Of a stretch of 64,000 bases of DNA, positions 1 to 8,989 are shown one piece after another. How positions within the stretch are numbered: the first letter of the stretch is position 1; each line of letters begins with the position of its first letter. Below the pieces are notes generated by a model. The model saw only the letters and a program-made list of their open reading frames with translations, searched no databases and was not told the DNA's origin. Origin of the DNA: Chitinivibrionales bacterium (GTDB taxonomy: Bacteria; Fibrobacterota; Chitinivibrionia; Chitinivibrionales; JANQEN01); assembly GCA_028278335.1 (NCBI GenBank), contig JANQEN010000083.1, positions 1-64,000 on the forward strand, in the 5' to 3' direction. Made by a program: the position numbers and the translations under genes.

Positions 1-46
1 CTGCTGAGTAATTGATTCGTTTTTTCCTCATAAAATCCTCCAATAA

Positions 47-751
47 GTGTATATTAAGTTACATTATGGAGAATTCCTGTTCACGCTGAACCTAGACAGT
101 TTAGACAGTAAATGGATAACTTTTAGTTACACCAGTGATAGTATTGGAATAGTCAAATTTAACGATACTGGTTGGACTAAGTACACATCAAAAAATTCAG
201 GTCTCCCTTCTAATGATGTTGATTGGATTACCGTGGATAAGAATAATAATAAGTTGATAGGAACCAGTAATGGAATAGTCCTGTTTAACGATACATCTTG
301 GACTATATATAACTCATATGGAGGTAGTTTTGTAGGAAGTGATGGTTTGGGCAATAATTGGTTTTTTACCAGTAAAGTTGAAACGATTAATGGTGGTTTA
401 TATAAGGTTTATACACTACATACAATTGATGATGCAAATAATGTAATTTATTACAATAATAATCCGTTATTGATTCCTGAAACTTATGGCGTACACTATA
501 GAACTGTTGCTAGTGATGGTACTGTTTGGTTTTCATATGATATTTGGATGAGTATGAATAACAAAAAGACAAAATTTGCGAAATTTAATGGAAAAGAGTG
601 GATCCAATTTGAAAATACAGAAATATTTTCTGGTGACAAAATGATTCGCTCAATTACAATAGATACTTCAGGTAATAAATGGATAATTATACGTGGTAGA
701 AGGTCAGCATGTGGCCCTATTTTAGTATTCAATGAAGGAGCAGTGAAATAG
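47..751 (+). CDS. Beta-propeller repeat protein fragment (two-component-regulator propeller type)
   Basis: The product (234 aa) carries recurrent blades with the pattern 'W-x-x-Y ... NSGLPSNDV ... GI-V-x-FND-x-W', as in the ligand-sensing propellers of FCB-group hybrid sensors and of stand-alone secreted propeller proteins. It has no signal peptide, transmembrane segment or downstream kinase domain. The only start is a GTG with no Shine-Dalgarno sequence, immediately after an in-frame TAA, and the first blade looks eroded. I infer that this is the tail of a larger exported propeller protein whose 5' part is lost or frame-shifted outside the window. The C-terminal part still reads as ordered beta-strand sequence (TIDTSGNKWIIIRGRR). 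It could also be a short functional protein, but I think that is less likely. Confidence 0.45.
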   Translation: MYIKLHYGEFLFTLNLDSLDSKWITFSYTSDSIGIVKFNDTGWTKYTSKNSGLPSNDVDWITVDKNNNKLIGTSNGIVLFNDTSWTIYNSYGGSFVGSDGLGNNWFFTSKVETINGGLYKVYTLHTIDDANNVIYYNNNPLLIPETYGVHYRTVASDGTVWFSYDIWMSMNNKKTKFAKFNGKEWIQFENTEIFSGDKMIRSITIDTSGNKWIIIRGRRSACGPILVFNEGAVK

Positions 752-912
752 TAATTATTTCCTTATTCAAAAGAGCTTTTTGTAATGACATAAGCAAATA
801 GTAGGGGAAGAATTATGAGATTGACAGTTGAAAAAAGTTCAATAAATAATATGAAAAAATAGTAATTAACCAGAATGAATCTCTACTCACATTAACCAGA
901 AATTGAGGCTAA

Positions 913-2013
913 ATGAAACACCTTTTTTTTCTTATCCTGGCCCCCACACTATTTATCTTTGCAGAATCAAAAAGCCCCCTCACCTCTTTCTTCCTCCCTG
1001 GCGGCAATAAGCTAGAGGCTGAGTTCCTTTACATGAAAAACGACACTGTTTATGTAAAAGTACAAAAAAGTGATAGCACCTCAATTACTAAAGCGGTCTA
1101 TAAATCAGCATTTGAAAAGGTGGTGTTAACTACTGGTGAAACGGTTGATTTGACGCTATCACATTTTCCTTTGGATGCAGCTGAAACTCAAGCTGAAAAA
1201 GACCCCTGGGACAACATTGGTGTTGTGGTTGAAGAGAACAAACCTGTTGACACAACAGAGAATAGTATTAATGAAGAAACTGTAATACATTCTGATGTTG
1301 ATACTGATAAAATAGTATCAGATAGTGACACACTACCTGATGCTGTTTTAGAATCTGATTCTCTCAAAGACATTGGCACAGTAGATAGAACACCCCAAAT
1401 AAAAGCTTTAAAAACAGATACCTTGCCACCAACAAAAATCAAAACAGAAAGAAAAATGACAACGTTACAAATAAATTCAATACCATCTGAAGTAGAGCTC
1501 TATTTTAATTCAAAACAATCCATTAACAAAAAACCGAGGGTATATTCACCACATATAATTGATATTTTACATCAAGATACTATTGCTATTCATTTCTTCA
1601 AGGTAGGGTATAAAGATACAACAATTAACTATGAAATAATGAGAAATGCTTTAAATAGCCTAAATGTAGAGCTTTTAAAGTTTGACAATCCAAAGTTAAT
1701 TAAAAAGCAAAATGTGTTTATCAAACGCAGAAAACAGAGAAGAATAAGCAGGCCCTTATTTATAGCTTCGTGCACCTTTGCCGCAACATCACTGGCACTT
1801 AGTATTAAAGCAAATGATTATTATGAAAGAGCAATATCCTATAAACGCAAGTTAGAAGAACCTAATGCAATATTGGATAGAGAAACCTATGAAATTAATA
1901 AAGGAAAGAATGAGAGACGGGTGGATAGCTGGAAGCAATATCGGGCTGGTGCATGGGGATTTTTAGGATTGGCGGCTCTTGGTTCAGGAATAGGACTTAC
2001 CCTTTATTTTTAG
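913..2013 (+). CDS. Exported PEGA-like protein with C-terminal membrane segments
   Basis: The 366-aa product begins with a Sec signal peptide (residues 1-18, ending FAES). A short beta-rich domain (about 25-85) follows, then an acidic Ser/Asp/Thr-rich linker (about 90-175). Residues 184-245 (TTLQINSIPSEVELYFN ... FKVGYKDTTINYEI) have the rhythm of a PEGA domain, a small surface-exposed beta fold. Two hydrophobic segments lie at about 281-298 and 346-366, separated by a charged helical stretch. This plan (signal peptide, PEGA, two terminal helices) is common in envelope proteins of FCB bacteria. The specific role is unknown. It ends 15 bp before the PKD/FISUMP lipoprotein gene and is probably co-transcribed with it. 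Confidence 0.65.
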   Translation: MKHLFFLILAPTLFIFAESKSPLTSFFLPGGNKLEAEFLYMKNDTVYVKVQKSDSTSITKAVYKSAFEKVVLTTGETVDLTLSHFPLDAAETQAEKDPWDNIGVVVEENKPVDTTENSINEETVIHSDVDTDKIVSDSDTLPDAVLESDSLKDIGTVDRTPQIKALKTDTLPPTKIKTERKMTTLQINSIPSEVELYFNSKQSINKKPRVYSPHIIDILHQDTIAIHFFKVGYKDTTINYEIMRNALNSLNVELLKFDNPKLIKKQNVFIKRRKQRRISRPLFIASCTFAATSLALSIKANDYYERAISYKRKLEEPNAILDRETYEINKGKNERRVDSWKQYRAGAWGFLGLAALGSGIGLTLYF

Positions 2014-2028
2014 TAATGGACGGTAGTT

Positions 2029-4935
2029 ATGGTATTTAAGAACGTGAAAACTCGTATTCCATATATTTGTATTACATTTTTAATAGCACTTTTCTGTGCA
2101 AGAGAGAACCCACTTTTTGACCCCAACGCCAATCCTCATGGCATCCCAGTTGTATCTGCCGGAAACGATACGATAGTATCAATTAATGATACTATAAGGC
2201 TTTCTGGTGAAGTTGTTGATGATGGTGAGATTGAACGCTATGAGTGGAACATTAATGATGAAGGATTTGTTGAAGTATCTAAAATAGATACAATTATCAT
2301 TGCTCCGAAAATACCGTATCAAGCTTACAAATGTTCACTCCGTGTTGCCGATGATGGTGGACGATTTGGTGTTGATACTGTGACTATTACGATATTACAG
2401 GATATTCCAACTGCAATCGCTGAATGTAACACACACGAAGCTTCCATTAATGACAGCATTATTCTCAATGGATCTGCTACAGATAAATACGGATATATCA
2501 CTAAATACGAATGGGATGCTGGAGGAACAGGAACATTTGTTGGTGGGGCGATTGATGATAGTATAATATCAGTTAAAACTTCCAATAGTCCTATTACTTC
2601 TTTTGACTGTATTCTAAGGGTTACCGATGATGATGGAAACCATGGTTATGACACGGTTTCTGTTACTGTTGTTTTGGACCCACCAGTGCCCATGGCAACC
2701 TGTAATAGTTCGGAAGTATATGTTAATGACAGTATCACATTAATGGGATCAGCTTCAGACAAGTATGGCTATATAATAAAATATGAATGGGATCCCGGAG
2801 GTACGGGTAATTTTATCGGAGGTACATTAAGTGATAGTATTTTTAAAACAAAAGTCTCAAAATACCCTGATACTATTCCCTATATATTAAGAGTAACTGA
2901 TGATGACAGTGTCCAGGCTTATGATACTGTTATGATAACTATTCTTGGTGATCCACCTCTGCTTACTATGAAATCATTTCCTGAAGTAGTATCAATGAAT
3001 GACGCAGTAACAATAAAAGGTTACGGCAATAGTGCTGTTGGTTATGTAATAAAATGGGAGTGGGACCCAGGTTTAACCGGGACATTTATTGGAGGAACCA
3101 CTGCAGACAGTGCCTATTCTACAATATCTCCTTCAACGCTAGATAGTAGTTATTATTATGCATTAAGGGCCACTTATAATGACGGGACAATAGCACACGA
3201 CACAATTAGTATTAAGGCTATTTCGGATCTGCCAGTTCCAAATATCTCTTCAAATTACTCTGAATTATCAATCAATGACACGGTAATTTTTACTGGCTTC
3301 GGGACAGATAAATTTGGTTCAATAGTCAAATGGGAGTGGGACCCCGGAGCTACAGGAACATTTATTTCAACAAATGCAACCAATCAATTTAAAACGAATG
3401 TTTTTTCTATTCCGGGAATTTTTGTATGCATTCTTAAGGCTACTGATGATGACAATGAGGCATCCTATGACACGGTTGCTGTTTCCGTTGTTTTAGATGC
3501 ACCGATTGTCACTGCAAAAGCTAAAACTAATACCGTAACACTTTATAACTTTTTTGATGTATCAGGTGATGTCATAAATAAATATGGTTCAATTGTTAAA
3601 TATGAATGGAACCTGAACAGCACCGGTTACAAAGAAACCCCGACAATAGAGACATCATTTAAAGCCACAGAACTATCGAACGTATGTTCCCTGCGTGTAA
3701 CAGATGATGATAATAACGTTGCTTATAGTTCAATAACAGTTGCGGCTGTCAATTATCAGATAATACCGGTTATAGGAACTGAAAACAACAAAGTCTCTAT
3801 CAATGATACAGTTTTACTTGTTGGATCTGTTTCAACTCCGCAATTTGATACAATTGTAAAATGGGAGTGGGACGATGGAAATACGGGAAGTTTTATTACT
3901 TCTGTGGATAGTACTTATCTATTTGTAGCGCCCTCTACCCCTGATAGCAACTTTCTTTGCTTATTAAAAGTTACTGATAAAAACGGGTTTATTGGTTTGG
4001 ATAGTATTAAAATCAATGTGTTACTCGATGCACCCACTTGTACTGCAATGACAACAACGCCTACTGTGTTTACAAATGACACTATTCGATTACATGGAAT
4101 AGCCTTAGATCTATATGGAACAATTGAGAAGTATGAGTGGGATTTTGATGGCAGTGGGTGGATAGAAACTTCAAGTGGAGATACAACAATTATTGCACCA
4201 CAAATAGAACAATTTTACTTTTGTAATTTTCGCGTTACGGATGATGACGATATAGTAAGCAGTTATAAAGTAAAAATTACAACAGTACATCCAACAATGA
4301 CAGATATTGATGGTAATGTTTATAATGTGATCATATTAGGGTGTCAGGCATGGACAGTGGAGAATTTACGTACAACAAAGTTTAATGACAATACAGCCAT
4401 CCCCCATGTAACTGATGATTCTTTATGGAATAACCTTGCCACATCAAGATATTGCTATCACAACAACACAACAGATGAAGATAGTATTGCAAAATTTGGA
4501 GCCCTATATAACTGGTTTACGGTTAATACAGGAAAGCTTGCCCCTGTAGGTTGGCATGTCCCATCATTTAATGAATGGGAAGAGTTGCAAGAATATTTAA
4601 TTAGTTCTGGTTATAATTGGGATGGTGATACTACAGGTAATAAGATAGGAAAATCAATGGCTACGACAACAGATTGGGATTCATCTGGCGTTGATGGTCA
4701 TGTAGGAAAGATTCTGTCATCAAACAACAGCTGTGGCTTTTCTGGTTACCCTAGTGGGTTTCGTTCGGATAATGGTAAATTTGCAAGTATTGGAAAGGGT
4801 TGTACTTGGTGGAGTTCAACGGATTGGACACCTGTTTACAGTTGGGAAGGCACCCTTTTGTATATTAGCTCTGCTTTTATTATTAGCGATATGCGTAAGA
4901 CATATGGTGCATCTGTAAGATTGATTCGAGACTAA
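2029..4935 (+). CDS. Lipoprotein-like surface protein: eight PKD-type repeats plus FISUMP domain
   Basis: The 968-aa product has a hydrophobic N-terminus ending in Cys (LIALFCARENP), plausibly a lipoprotein signal although Phe at -1 is atypical. Eight Ig-like PKD-type repeats of roughly 90 residues follow. Each has a 'SINDT/S-x-x-L-x-G' strand, a 'GxIxKYEWDxxGTG' turn and an 'LRVTDDDxxxxxDTVxITV' end. From about residue 756 (DIDGNVYNVIILGCQAWTVENL) the protein switches to a FISUMP-type domain, a family found in Fibrobacter and Bacteroidetes surface proteins. Its hallmarks are visible: W-x-x-ENL, GALYNWFTV and GWHVPSFNEWEEL. The likely role is an envelope-anchored, surface-exposed stalk with a terminal recognition domain; the ligand is unknown. 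The repeats are diverged, so this is not a recent amplification. Confidence 0.8.
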   Translation: MVFKNVKTRIPYICITFLIALFCARENPLFDPNANPHGIPVVSAGNDTIVSINDTIRLSGEVVDDGEIERYEWNINDEGFVEVSKIDTIIIAPKIPYQAYKCSLRVADDGGRFGVDTVTITILQDIPTAIAECNTHEASINDSIILNGSATDKYGYITKYEWDAGGTGTFVGGAIDDSIISVKTSNSPITSFDCILRVTDDDGNHGYDTVSVTVVLDPPVPMATCNSSEVYVNDSITLMGSASDKYGYIIKYEWDPGGTGNFIGGTLSDSIFKTKVSKYPDTIPYILRVTDDDSVQAYDTVMITILGDPPLLTMKSFPEVVSMNDAVTIKGYGNSAVGYVIKWEWDPGLTGTFIGGTTADSAYSTISPSTLDSSYYYALRATYNDGTIAHDTISIKAISDLPVPNISSNYSELSINDTVIFTGFGTDKFGSIVKWEWDPGATGTFISTNATNQFKTNVFSIPGIFVCILKATDDDNEASYDTVAVSVVLDAPIVTAKAKTNTVTLYNFFDVSGDVINKYGSIVKYEWNLNSTGYKETPTIETSFKATELSNVCSLRVTDDDNNVAYSSITVAAVNYQIIPVIGTENNKVSINDTVLLVGSVSTPQFDTIVKWEWDDGNTGSFITSVDSTYLFVAPSTPDSNFLCLLKVTDKNGFIGLDSIKINVLLDAPTCTAMTTTPTVFTNDTIRLHGIALDLYGTIEKYEWDFDGSGWIETSSGDTTIIAPQIEQFYFCNFRVTDDDDIVSSYKVKITTVHPTMTDIDGNVYNVIILGCQAWTVENLRTTKFNDNTAIPHVTDDSLWNNLATSRYCYHNNTTDEDSIAKFGALYNWFTVNTGKLAPVGWHVPSFNEWEELQEYLISSGYNWDGDTTGNKIGKSMATTTDWDSSGVDGHVGKILSSNNSCGFSGYPSGFRSDNGKFASIGKGCTWWSSTDWTPVYSWEGTLLYISSAFIISDMRKTYGASVRLIRD

Positions 4936-5098
4936 CCCAGCACAGAAATTGCAGCCTAATATTTTTAAAACATCTATACAAAAAAATATATTTCATAAAA
5001 ATGATAAATTAGGTCTCTCTGAGTAAGCTGGCGCTTTTTTGGAAGAGCTTGCTAGAGAAGAAAGCGATAAAAGTCAGAAACTATGTTCCTCATAATAT

Positions 5099-5133
5099 GC
5101 ATCTCCATGGATTGAAAGATGCTCATTTTTTTT
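5099..5133 (+). terminator. Rho-independent terminator-like hairpin
   Basis: GCATCT (5099-5104) pairs with AGATGC (5117-5122) around a 12-nt loop, and a run of eight T follows (5126-5133). It lies downstream of the PKD/FISUMP gene in the correct orientation. The stem is short, so confidence is moderate. Confidence 0.45.
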
Positions 5134-5147
5134 AGCAATATGTATTG

Positions 5148-5828
5148 TCAATCTTCCCTTTTACTCATTCTTTCCACTTTTCGAGGAGTTAAAAAGGAGT
5201 ATTTGATGCTTAACCTTAATATTGTTCTGTGTCTCCATTTATTTACTTCAGAACTTGTTTGTAAATATACTGATCCTGACAATCCGTTTTTATATAGATT
5301 GACACCAATATTTATTATTATATCCTCAGGATGGTACAATAGTTTTGGAACATATTCAAAAACCATATCACAAAATGGAAAAAGAGAGTATGATAACCCT
5401 ATTTGAGGTCTAAACACCAATCCATCAGAAGTTTTAATTAATTGTAAATATGTCGCACCGTTTAGTTTATTTCGAAATGAGGAAAATTGTGTCCCAGTTC
5501 TAAACCAGTAACAATAAATTCCAGAATAATAATGCCCTGTAAACCCTGTTTGAGTAGACAATCTAAGTATTTTTATATCCTTATATAATGAGGTACTCCC
5601 ACCAAAATATTGATATTTTGGGCTTACTGTATAGAGAGAATGATGTATTCGGAAATTAAACAGTCGAAATACATTTCCTGTTAAATACAGATAATTGTTG
5701 CTAGAGACTTGTAACACAATTAAGGAATCTTCAGGGATATCTATTTCAAGTGATTTAGCTGCAATTTCATTACTATAGAGTAGTAACATCACAATTAATA
5801 CGAAAGGAAGAAAATAGTTTTTCATCAA
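5148..5828 (-). CDS. Exported beta-barrel-like protein, unknown function
   Basis: The 226-aa product has a clear signal peptide (MMKNYFLPFVLIVMLLLYSN, cleavage near AAKS). Most of the remainder is alternating hydrophobic/polar beta-strand sequence with many Tyr and Phe residues (YYSGIYCYWFRTGTQF; GLSYSLFPFCDMVFEYVPKL), as in small outer-membrane barrels. It is the last gene of the minus-strand polysaccharide locus and overlaps the GDSL gene by 4 bp, so it is translationally coupled to it. I do not recognise the family. A role in exporting or anchoring the glycan is a guess from position only. Confidence 0.55.
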   Translation of the reverse strand: MMKNYFLPFVLIVMLLLYSNEIAAKSLEIDIPEDSLIVLQVSSNNYLYLTGNVFRLFNFRIHHSLYTVSPKYQYFGGSTSLYKDIKILRLSTQTGFTGHYYSGIYCYWFRTGTQFSSFRNKLNGATYLQLIKTSDGLVFRPQIGLSYSLFPFCDMVFEYVPKLLYHPEDIIINIGVNLYKNGLSGSVYLQTSSEVNKWRHRTILRLSIKYSFLTPRKVERMSKRED

Positions 5829-6454
5829 AATATTTTTGGTCTAATATGGTTACTTATTAATTCATAAGCTTTTTCATTTATATGTAATCCATCTGTAGTA
5901 TAATCTTCGCGAAGTTGGTTGTTTTTATCTATTAATAAATGGTTAACTTCTATAAACTCACATCCAGAAAAAAGTTGAACCGTACTCTGCAATCTCATGT
6001 TAAGAACAGTATATAGAGAGTTTAATTTTAATGAAATTGATTCTCCAAATCGTTTGTTTGTTTTTAAAAGAGATAGGACGCAACAATTAACCTTACAATA
6101 AGAAATGTCGTTTAATAAAGCAGAATATTCAAGTAGGATTGAATCAACTATTATGGAGTCTTCTACTCCTTGTGTAATCATTTTAATACAATCATTCGTT
6201 CCAATTAGAAGGACTAATTTTTCAGGATTATATTTGTTTAAATCTTTAAGCAGCCTCGTTCTTGTTTCACATACAGTGCTTCCTTTAATCCCGGTGTTTG
6301 CTGTTTCAACTTCTGGAAAATAAAAAAAAGTGTCCCATCCATATATAAGTGAATCACCTGTGAATAAGACTGCTATGTTGTTTTTGTCAACACAATTGAA
6401 AAAGATTAAACATGTTAAAATTATTAATACTCTTCGTTTAAGATCAATTAACAT
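5825..6454 (-). CDS. GDSL/SGNH-family lipoprotein hydrolase
   Basis: An SGNH-hydrolase core is visible: block I 'FTGDSLIYGWD' (Ser nucleophile), block III 'LLIGTNDC', and the C-terminal 'DGLHINEKAYELI' with the Asp-x-x-His pair. I place the start at the internal Met at 6454, which gives a 209-aa product beginning MLIDLKRRVLIILTCLIFFNC. This is a basic N-terminus, a hydrophobic core and a lipobox-like FFNC. The longer open frame (to 6577) would overlap the acetyltransferase gene by more than 130 bp. Family members are esterases; beside a WcaF-type acetyltransferase, an O-deacetylase or transacylase acting on the glycan is plausible. It overlaps the upstream gene by 11 bp. Confidence 0.75.
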   Translation of the reverse strand: MLIDLKRRVLIILTCLIFFNCVDKNNIAVLFTGDSLIYGWDTFFYFPEVETANTGIKGSTVCETRTRLLKDLNKYNPEKLVLLIGTNDCIKMITQGVEDSIIVDSILLEYSALLNDISYCKVNCCVLSLLKTNKRFGESISLKLNSLYTVLNMRLQSTVQLFSGCEFIEVNHLLIDKNNQLREDYTTDGLHINEKAYELISNHIRPKIF

Positions 6455-7019
6455 GCAGAGCTTTTGCATTCTTAACTCTATCTCCAATTGATACTGCAGG
6501 TGTCCCATAACAAATTTTACCAGGTGGGAGATCTTTAAATACTGAGCTTCGGGCTCCGACAACAGCTCCTTCACCAATAGTTACTCCTGGATGAATATAT
6601 ACATCTGTTGCTATCCATGATTCATTTTCAACTACAATATTTTTGGTATAAATATTAAAGCATTTGTTTGAAAAATCGTGAGACGCTGAGCAGAGATATG
6701 ACCTTTGTGATATAACTACATTTTCACCAATTTTAATCTTACCTAAACTATATAAAACTACCTCATCTCCAATCCAACTAAAATCTCCAATTTCTAGTTT
6801 CCAAGGATAAGTAATTTTTACAGTTGGTCTTATAAGTACATTTTTTCCTATCTTGGCGCCAAAGAATCTTAGAATTAGTCTTCTCCAGCTATATAAAAAC
6901 TGGGGAGACCAGCGAAATAGAGTGTCATTGACAATCCACCATAGTTGAACAACTATGGTATTTTTCCCTCTAAATCCTATTGGGATATTAAATTTTTTAA
7001 GGTCTTGATAGGTACACAT
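6444..7019 (-). CDS. WcaF-type sugar O-acetyltransferase (left-handed beta-helix)
   Basis: The 191-aa product shows hexapeptide repeats (IGKNVLIRPTVKI; IGDFSWIGDEVVLYSLGKIKIGENVVIS), the catalytic-region signature 'CSASHDFSNKCF', and the closing 'GVTIGEGAVVGARSSVFKDLPPG' coil with a 'CYGTPA' end. This matches colanic-acid WcaF and related acetyl-CoA-dependent transferases. The N-terminal 'WWIVNDTLFRWSP' segment is typical of the subgroup. Its start overlaps the stop of the upstream glycosyltransferase by one base (TAATG), indicating coupled translation. It probably O-acetylates a sugar of the repeat unit. Confidence 0.85.
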   Translation of the reverse strand: MCTYQDLKKFNIPIGFRGKNTIVVQLWWIVNDTLFRWSPQFLYSWRRLILRFFGAKIGKNVLIRPTVKITYPWKLEIGDFSWIGDEVVLYSLGKIKIGENVVISQRSYLCSASHDFSNKCFNIYTKNIVVENESWIATDVYIHPGVTIGEGAVVGARSSVFKDLPPGKICYGTPAVSIGDRVKNAKALHVN

Positions 7020-8167
7020 TATTTCGTTTCAATTTCATTGATTAATTTTACAATATTGATGCTAACATCAAATTTGTCTTTAAAACATTTTATTGCAGCC
7101 GATCGCATTTCATTTTTGTTTTGATCATTCATTTTGCTCCAGATATGAAGTGCTTTTGAAATTCCTTTAACAGTATCTTTTACAACGACACCTGCATTGT
7201 GTTCTTTAACTTCTCTCCATATATTTACTTTGTTTGTAATAAGAACTGGAAGACCAATACTTAATGCTTCTGCAACGACAATTCCAAAGTTTTCTTGGTG
7301 TGATGGTAAGATAAAAGCATCTGATGCAAAAAAGGCTCCCCATTTTAAATCACCACATATCATACCGGGCCACGTAATACTATCATTAATTCCTAACTTT
7401 TGGGCTTTTTTCATTAATTGATTCTTATAATTAGGTATTGCTGGTCCTGCTATAAGAATATTAAATTTTTCTCTAATATCATTGTTGTTTGAAATTGCTT
7501 GAAGCAACAAGTCGCATCCCTTTTTAGGGTCAATTCTGCTTAGAAAAAGCAATATTTTTTTATTAAGTAGGTGTGGATATTTTTGGTAAAATTTACGTTT
7601 TGCTAAAGATTCATCTATCTTCCCTTTTTCAATTCCCAATCCAACAACTTTTCCTTTTGCTTTATATAACCAGAATGATTTTGCCGCAAGAGCTCTTTCT
7701 TCTTCACAAGTGAATAAAACAGCTTGTGCATCTCTTAGAACCTTATAGTCGCTCCACGGCCAGAACAACCATTTTTTTAGGTGTTTTAATGGGTATTTCT
7801 TTTTAAACCAAGGGTCAAGCATGCCATGAGGAAAAATAAAATATGGAATCCTTTTTCTTTTTAAAACATACCATGTTGCATAAGAGTGGAATGTCCAGAT
7901 TCCGTGAATTATAAATTTGTCAAATCTTGAATAATTACTTCTTAACCAGAGGATAAATCTCAAACAAAAACTATAAGGGGTAATCCCAGGCCCACAGCAG
8001 TGTATTTTAAACGGGGTTTCATTTGACCAACTATTATCTGGAGAGTCAAGTGTTGCAATTTCAATACTATGTTTGTGATTCCTTAGTTGCTTGCTTAATT
8101 GAATTACAGCTTCAACTGTTCCTCCATGTTTTGGATTCATGGATGGTATTATATGTAAAATATGCAT
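7019..8167 (-). CDS. Family 4 glycosyltransferase (GT-B)
   Basis: The 382-aa product begins MHILHIIPSMNPKHGGTVEAV, the N-terminal loop of GT4 enzymes. It contains the acceptor-domain motif 'FPHGMLDPWFKKKYPLK', 'FLSRIDPKKGCDLLLQA', and the donor-binding 'SHQENFGIVVAEALSIGLPVLITN' with the Glu-x7-Glu signature. The HGMLDPW block is characteristic of WcaI/exopolysaccharide-type GT4 enzymes, which often pair with a WcaF acetyltransferase, as here. It is cytoplasmic and adds one sugar to the undecaprenyl-linked repeat; donor and linkage cannot be read from sequence. Confidence 0.88.
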   Translation of the reverse strand: MHILHIIPSMNPKHGGTVEAVIQLSKQLRNHKHSIEIATLDSPDNSWSNETPFKIHCCGPGITPYSFCLRFILWLRSNYSRFDKFIIHGIWTFHSYATWYVLKRKRIPYFIFPHGMLDPWFKKKYPLKHLKKWLFWPWSDYKVLRDAQAVLFTCEEERALAAKSFWLYKAKGKVVGLGIEKGKIDESLAKRKFYQKYPHLLNKKILLFLSRIDPKKGCDLLLQAISNNNDIREKFNILIAGPAIPNYKNQLMKKAQKLGINDSITWPGMICGDLKWGAFFASDAFILPSHQENFGIVVAEALSIGLPVLITNKVNIWREVKEHNAGVVVKDTVKGISKALHIWSKMNDQNKNEMRSAAIKCFKDKFDVSINIVKLINEIETK

Positions 8168-8224
8168 TTAAATAGATTCGAGAAAAAATTGGATTGTGAA
8201 ATATTCTCTATGCTTTTGAAGAGA

Positions 8225-8989
8225 TTAAACTTTATTAACATGTAAAATTCTTTTTAAGGCGTTTTTAATAAGGGCATACCAATAGAGAAAATCAGGAATG
8301 AAAATAATTTTCCAGACACGATATTTTTTTTGAATAAACCTAAACTCTTTTAGTGATCCATTGCTTTGTTGGCTGATACCACCAATTAACATATAAGAAA
8401 TGGTTTTATCTACATATCCATTGAGTGCTAATTTGTCGTAATTTCTTATTAGTAACTCATAATCCATTGCACTTTTTAGAGAAGTATCATATAGCTCATA
8501 TTCTGAAAAAAGTCGATTGTTATGAAACGTGGATTGATGTGTTAAGCACATATACTGCTTTAGCCGTTTCTTAGGAAAAAAACCTTTAATACCTTTTCCA
8601 ATTATACCATCCTTATTCTTAAATACAATATTACCCCAAACAAGAAGATCACCCTCTCGTTTTTTTAGCTCTGTCTCCATTTCCGTAAGTATATTTGAAT
8701 TGTATAACTCATCTCCAGCACCCAGAAAAAGAATCCACTTCCCATTAGCATTTTTTATTCCCTTGTTGAATGCCTCACTAATTCCATTATCTTTCTCACT
8801 TATCCAATGTATTGGATTTTTTTTACTATATTTTTTTACAATTTTTAAAGTAGAATCCGTAGACTCAGAATCAATAATTAAATGTTCATATTGTTTAAAC
8901 TGTTGATTGGAAACGCTTACAAGAGTCCTCTCTATTAAATCCTCTGCATTAAAGGTTGGGGTGATGATACTAATGTAAGGTAAACTCAT
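8225..8989 (-). CDS. Family 2 glycosyltransferase (GT-A)
   Basis: The 254-aa product has the GT2 core: 'ISIITPTFNAEDLIERTLVSV', 'EHLIIDSESTDST', 'SEKDNGISEAFNKGIKNA' and 'WILFLGAGDEL' (a DxD-equivalent region with GAGD), then 'THQSTFHNNRLF'. The combination of 'DNGISEAFNKG' and 'HQSTF' is typical of WcaA/WcaE-like GT2 enzymes in O-antigen loci. It abuts the polymerase gene: the polymerase stop lies directly against its start. It probably transfers one residue of the repeat unit at the inner membrane. Confidence 0.88.
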   Translation of the reverse strand: MSLPYISIITPTFNAEDLIERTLVSVSNQQFKQYEHLIIDSESTDSTLKIVKKYSKKNPIHWISEKDNGISEAFNKGIKNANGKWILFLGAGDELYNSNILTEMETELKKREGDLLVWGNIVFKNKDGIIGKGIKGFFPKKRLKQYMCLTHQSTFHNNRLFSEYELYDTSLKSAMDYELLIRNYDKLALNGYVDKTISYMLIGGISQQSNGSLKEFRFIQKKYRVWKIIFIPDFLYWYALIKNALKRILHVNKV

